From an uncultured Eubacterium sp. (GTDB lineage Bacteria > Bacillota_A > Clostridia > Lachnospirales > Lachnospiraceae), in NCBI GenBank assembly GCA_948759685.1, contig CAQBGY010000160.1, forward strand, positions 1-7,138: a DNA stretch of 7,138 nt, read 5' to 3'. The notes under the pieces were generated by a model. The model saw only the letters and a program-made list of their open reading frames with translations, did not search any database and was not told the origin of the DNA. Shown in pieces: positions 6,063-7,138 of this stretch. Within the stretch, counting starts at the first letter, position 1; each line of letters begins with the position of its first letter. A program made the position numbers and the translations under genes.

Positions 6063-6868
6063 TTATTTACTGGTACTGCACCCGCAGATGAGATAATCTC
6101 ACCTGCTTCAGATGAAGTAATATAATCAAAGAATTTCTGTGCAGTTGCCGAAAGCTCTGCGCCGCTCTTTGTCACTAACACAAACGGACGCTGCACCACA
6201 TAGCTACCATCTTTTACCGTTTCCTCCGCAGGTACAATACCGCCGACAGAAAGGGTTTTTACCGTATCCTTTACAGATGCAAGGGAAGCATATCCGATTG
6301 CCGCCGGATTGCCTGCCACCGTTGTAATCACATCTCCGGTAGAGGTAAGCTCCTGACGGTATTTGCAGGCATCCTCCGTGTCCGTAATGGATTCAAAGCC
6401 ATCTCTTGTACCACTCCCGGCTTCACGTCCAATCAGGACAATTTCCAGATCATTGCCGCCTATATCCTGCCAGTTTGTTATTTCCCCTCTATAAATCCTG
6501 CTAATCGTTTCAAGGTCAAGGTCATTTACCGGATTATCCGGATTTACAATGACAGCAATCCCGTCAAGCGCAAGCACCGTTTCAGTCAATCCCTGCGCTT
6601 TTTCTTCTTCCTTTAAGTTACGGCTGGAAAGACCAATATCGCAGCGTCCTTCTGCCACAGCCGTAATTCCGGAGCCGGAACCGGTAGGGTTATATGTAAA
6701 GGTTACACCGGAATTGTTTTCCTCAAAAGCTTCGCCCAAAGCACCGATTACTTTTTCCATAGAGGTTGAGCCATCCGTAGATACTGTTTTGCTGTCCGCC
6801 TTCCCGCATCCGGTCATAGCTACGAGTGCAAGTGATAAAGTGGCAACAAAAGTAACAATTTTTTTCAT
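6059..6868 (-). CDS. pstS: Phosphate-binding lipoprotein PstS
   Basis: Extracellular phosphate receptor of 269 residues, the short form common in Gram-positives. Residues 1-20 are a lipoprotein signal peptide (MKK, hydrophobic core VTFVATLSLALVAM) ending in the lipobox MTGC, with lipidated Cys21; Met at -3 is a slightly unusual but tolerated variant. Phosphate-contact loops of the PBP-like fold are visible: DGSTSMEKV (32-40), NPTGSGSGI (60-68), SSRNL (81-85) and REAGSGTRDGFE (148-159). The C-terminal AGAVPVNK is also family-typical. It is the first gene of the operon, with AAGGAG 9 nt before the ATG and the Pho-box promoter about 50 bp upstream. All reading-frame features are intact. Confidence 0.98.
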   Translation of the reverse strand: MKKIVTFVATLSLALVAMTGCGKADSKTVSTDGSTSMEKVIGALGEAFEENNSGVTFTYNPTGSGSGITAVAEGRCDIGLSSRNLKEEEKAQGLTETVLALDGIAVIVNPDNPVNDLDLETISRIYRGEITNWQDIGGNDLEIVLIGREAGSGTRDGFESITDTEDACKYRQELTSTGDVITTVAGNPAAIGYASLASVKDTVKTLSVGGIVPAEETVKDGSYVVQRPFVLVTKSGAELSATAQKFFDYITSSEAGEIISSAGAVPVNK

Positions 6869-6915
6869 AATAATTTTCTCCTTTTTTCTTTGTGATATTT
6901 TCTTCTACGCTTTTT

Positions 6916-6970
6916 ATCATAAATACTGCTTGTAAAATCAAAAACATAACTTATGTCAAATTTTTGTAAA
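6916..6970 (-). promoter_or_regulatory. Pho-box promoter of the pst-pho operon
   Basis: On the minus strand TTTACA (6970-6965), TTGACA (6959-6954) and TTTACA (6936-6931) precede a good -10 hexamer, TATGAT (6921-6916). The first two hexamers are spaced by exactly 11 bp, the PhoP direct-repeat period known from Bacillus, and the third lies 23 bp further, about two periods. There is no standard -35 element at 17 bp from the -10, as expected for an activator-dependent promoter. A start near 6909 would give a leader of about 40 nt before pstS. PhoP is encoded in this operon, so autoregulation is likely. Confidence 0.68.
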
Positions 6971-7000
6971 ATGAACAGACTTGCCATAAAAACTGCATCA

Positions 7001-7138
7001 TGGAAATGTGCATAACTGACTATTCCGTCATGGATAACTCTATTCACAGGACATGGAAAAGCAAAGTGCAGCTTTCCCACATCCTGCAAACAGAGTTACC
7101 CACAACTCCATAAGATAGCCAGTTATACGACATTTCCA
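7001..7138. repeat. 138-bp imperfect inverted repeat (long hairpin; MITE-like or structured RNA)
   Basis: The two halves are reverse complements over 56 aligned positions in three blocks: 7001-7024 with 7138-7114 (one bulged base), 7031-7041 with 7102-7092, and 7042-7062 with 7091-7071. The apical loop is 7063-7070, and an unpaired internal loop (7025-7030 against 7103-7113) separates the first two blocks. Both ends read TGGAAATGT. Of the 56 pairs, 46 are Watson-Crick. In a minus-sense RNA nine of the remaining ten would be G.U, whereas in a plus-sense RNA they would be A/C mismatches. The terminal repeats suggest a miniature inverted-repeat element; target-site duplications cannot be checked because the window ends at the last base. 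No known element is recognised. It lies 30 bp upstream of the pst Pho boxes. Confidence 0.7.

Noticed and set aside
6865..7089. 74-codon minus-strand ORF ahead of pstS
   Set aside because: It overlaps the inverted repeat, the Pho boxes, the -10 and the pstS ribosome binding site, and it has no RBS of its own. It is a shadow of AT-rich regulatory DNA.
7006..7102. DnaA-box-like 9-mers (TTATGCACA, TTATCCATG, TTACCCACA) suggesting an origin
   Set aside because: Each has one or more mismatches to TTATCCACA, and two are mirror copies created by the inverted repeat. No AT-rich unwinding region, dnaA or dnaN neighbours are present.
7001..7138. Inverted repeat as a simple intrinsic terminator of an upstream gene
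   Set aside because: The nearest T run (6992-6988) starts 8 nt after the stem, and the stem is far longer than a normal terminator. Partial terminator activity is possible but does not explain the structure.
1..7138. CRISPR arrays, tRNA or rRNA genes, insertion-sequence transposase, frameshifted genes
   Set aside because: No regularly spaced repeats, no tRNA-like cloverleaf arms, no rRNA stretches and no transposase motifs were seen. All seven large genes have uninterrupted frames with complete family motifs.

Overview
This window holds a complete high-affinity phosphate uptake operon together with its own phosphate-sensing two-component system. All seven genes are on the minus strand. Moderate G+C, very AT-rich intergenic DNA, strong AAGGAG-type ribosome binding sites, a short pstS lipoprotein and the order pstS-pstC-pstA-pstB-phoU-phoP-phoR point to a Gram-positive Clostridia, probably a Lachnospiraceae-like gut Firmicute. 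That assignment rests on gene order and sequence style, not on a phylogenetic marker.

Layout, read along the minus strand from the right edge. 7138-7001 is a long imperfect inverted repeat that would fold into one large hairpin. 6970-6916 is a Pho-box promoter (TTTACA-N5-TTGACA-N17-TTTACA-N9-TATGAT). Then come pstS (6868-6059), pstC (6020-5151), pstA (5144-4281), pstB (4284-3505), phoU (3505-2861), phoP (2858-2181) and phoR (2184-505). pstC to phoR are tightly packed, with 1-4 nt overlaps or gaps of a few bases. Only the pstS-pstC junction is loose (38 nt), and it carries a small hairpin over the pstS stop codon. 504-1 contains no convincing complete gene. It has a second Pho-box-like promoter with the same geometry as the pstS promoter, two minus-strand intrinsic terminators (371-328 and 229-181), a possible 20-codon ORF between them, and a possible end of a plus-strand gene at the left edge.

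How it works together (family knowledge applied to this operon): PstS captures phosphate outside the membrane, PstC and PstA form the channel, and PstB dimers power it with ATP. PhoU couples the transporter state to the histidine kinase PhoR. PhoR phosphorylates PhoP, which would bind the Pho boxes upstream of pstS. Because phoP and phoR are the last genes of the operon they activate, a positive feedback loop is expected.

The most interesting parts are non-coding. The first is the second Pho-box promoter just past phoR, which could drive a roughly 100-nt terminator-ended RNA: a candidate phosphate-starvation small RNA or an orphaned promoter. The second is the 138-bp inverted repeat upstream of the operon, whose two arms differ almost only by changes that keep G.U pairing in the minus-sense RNA.
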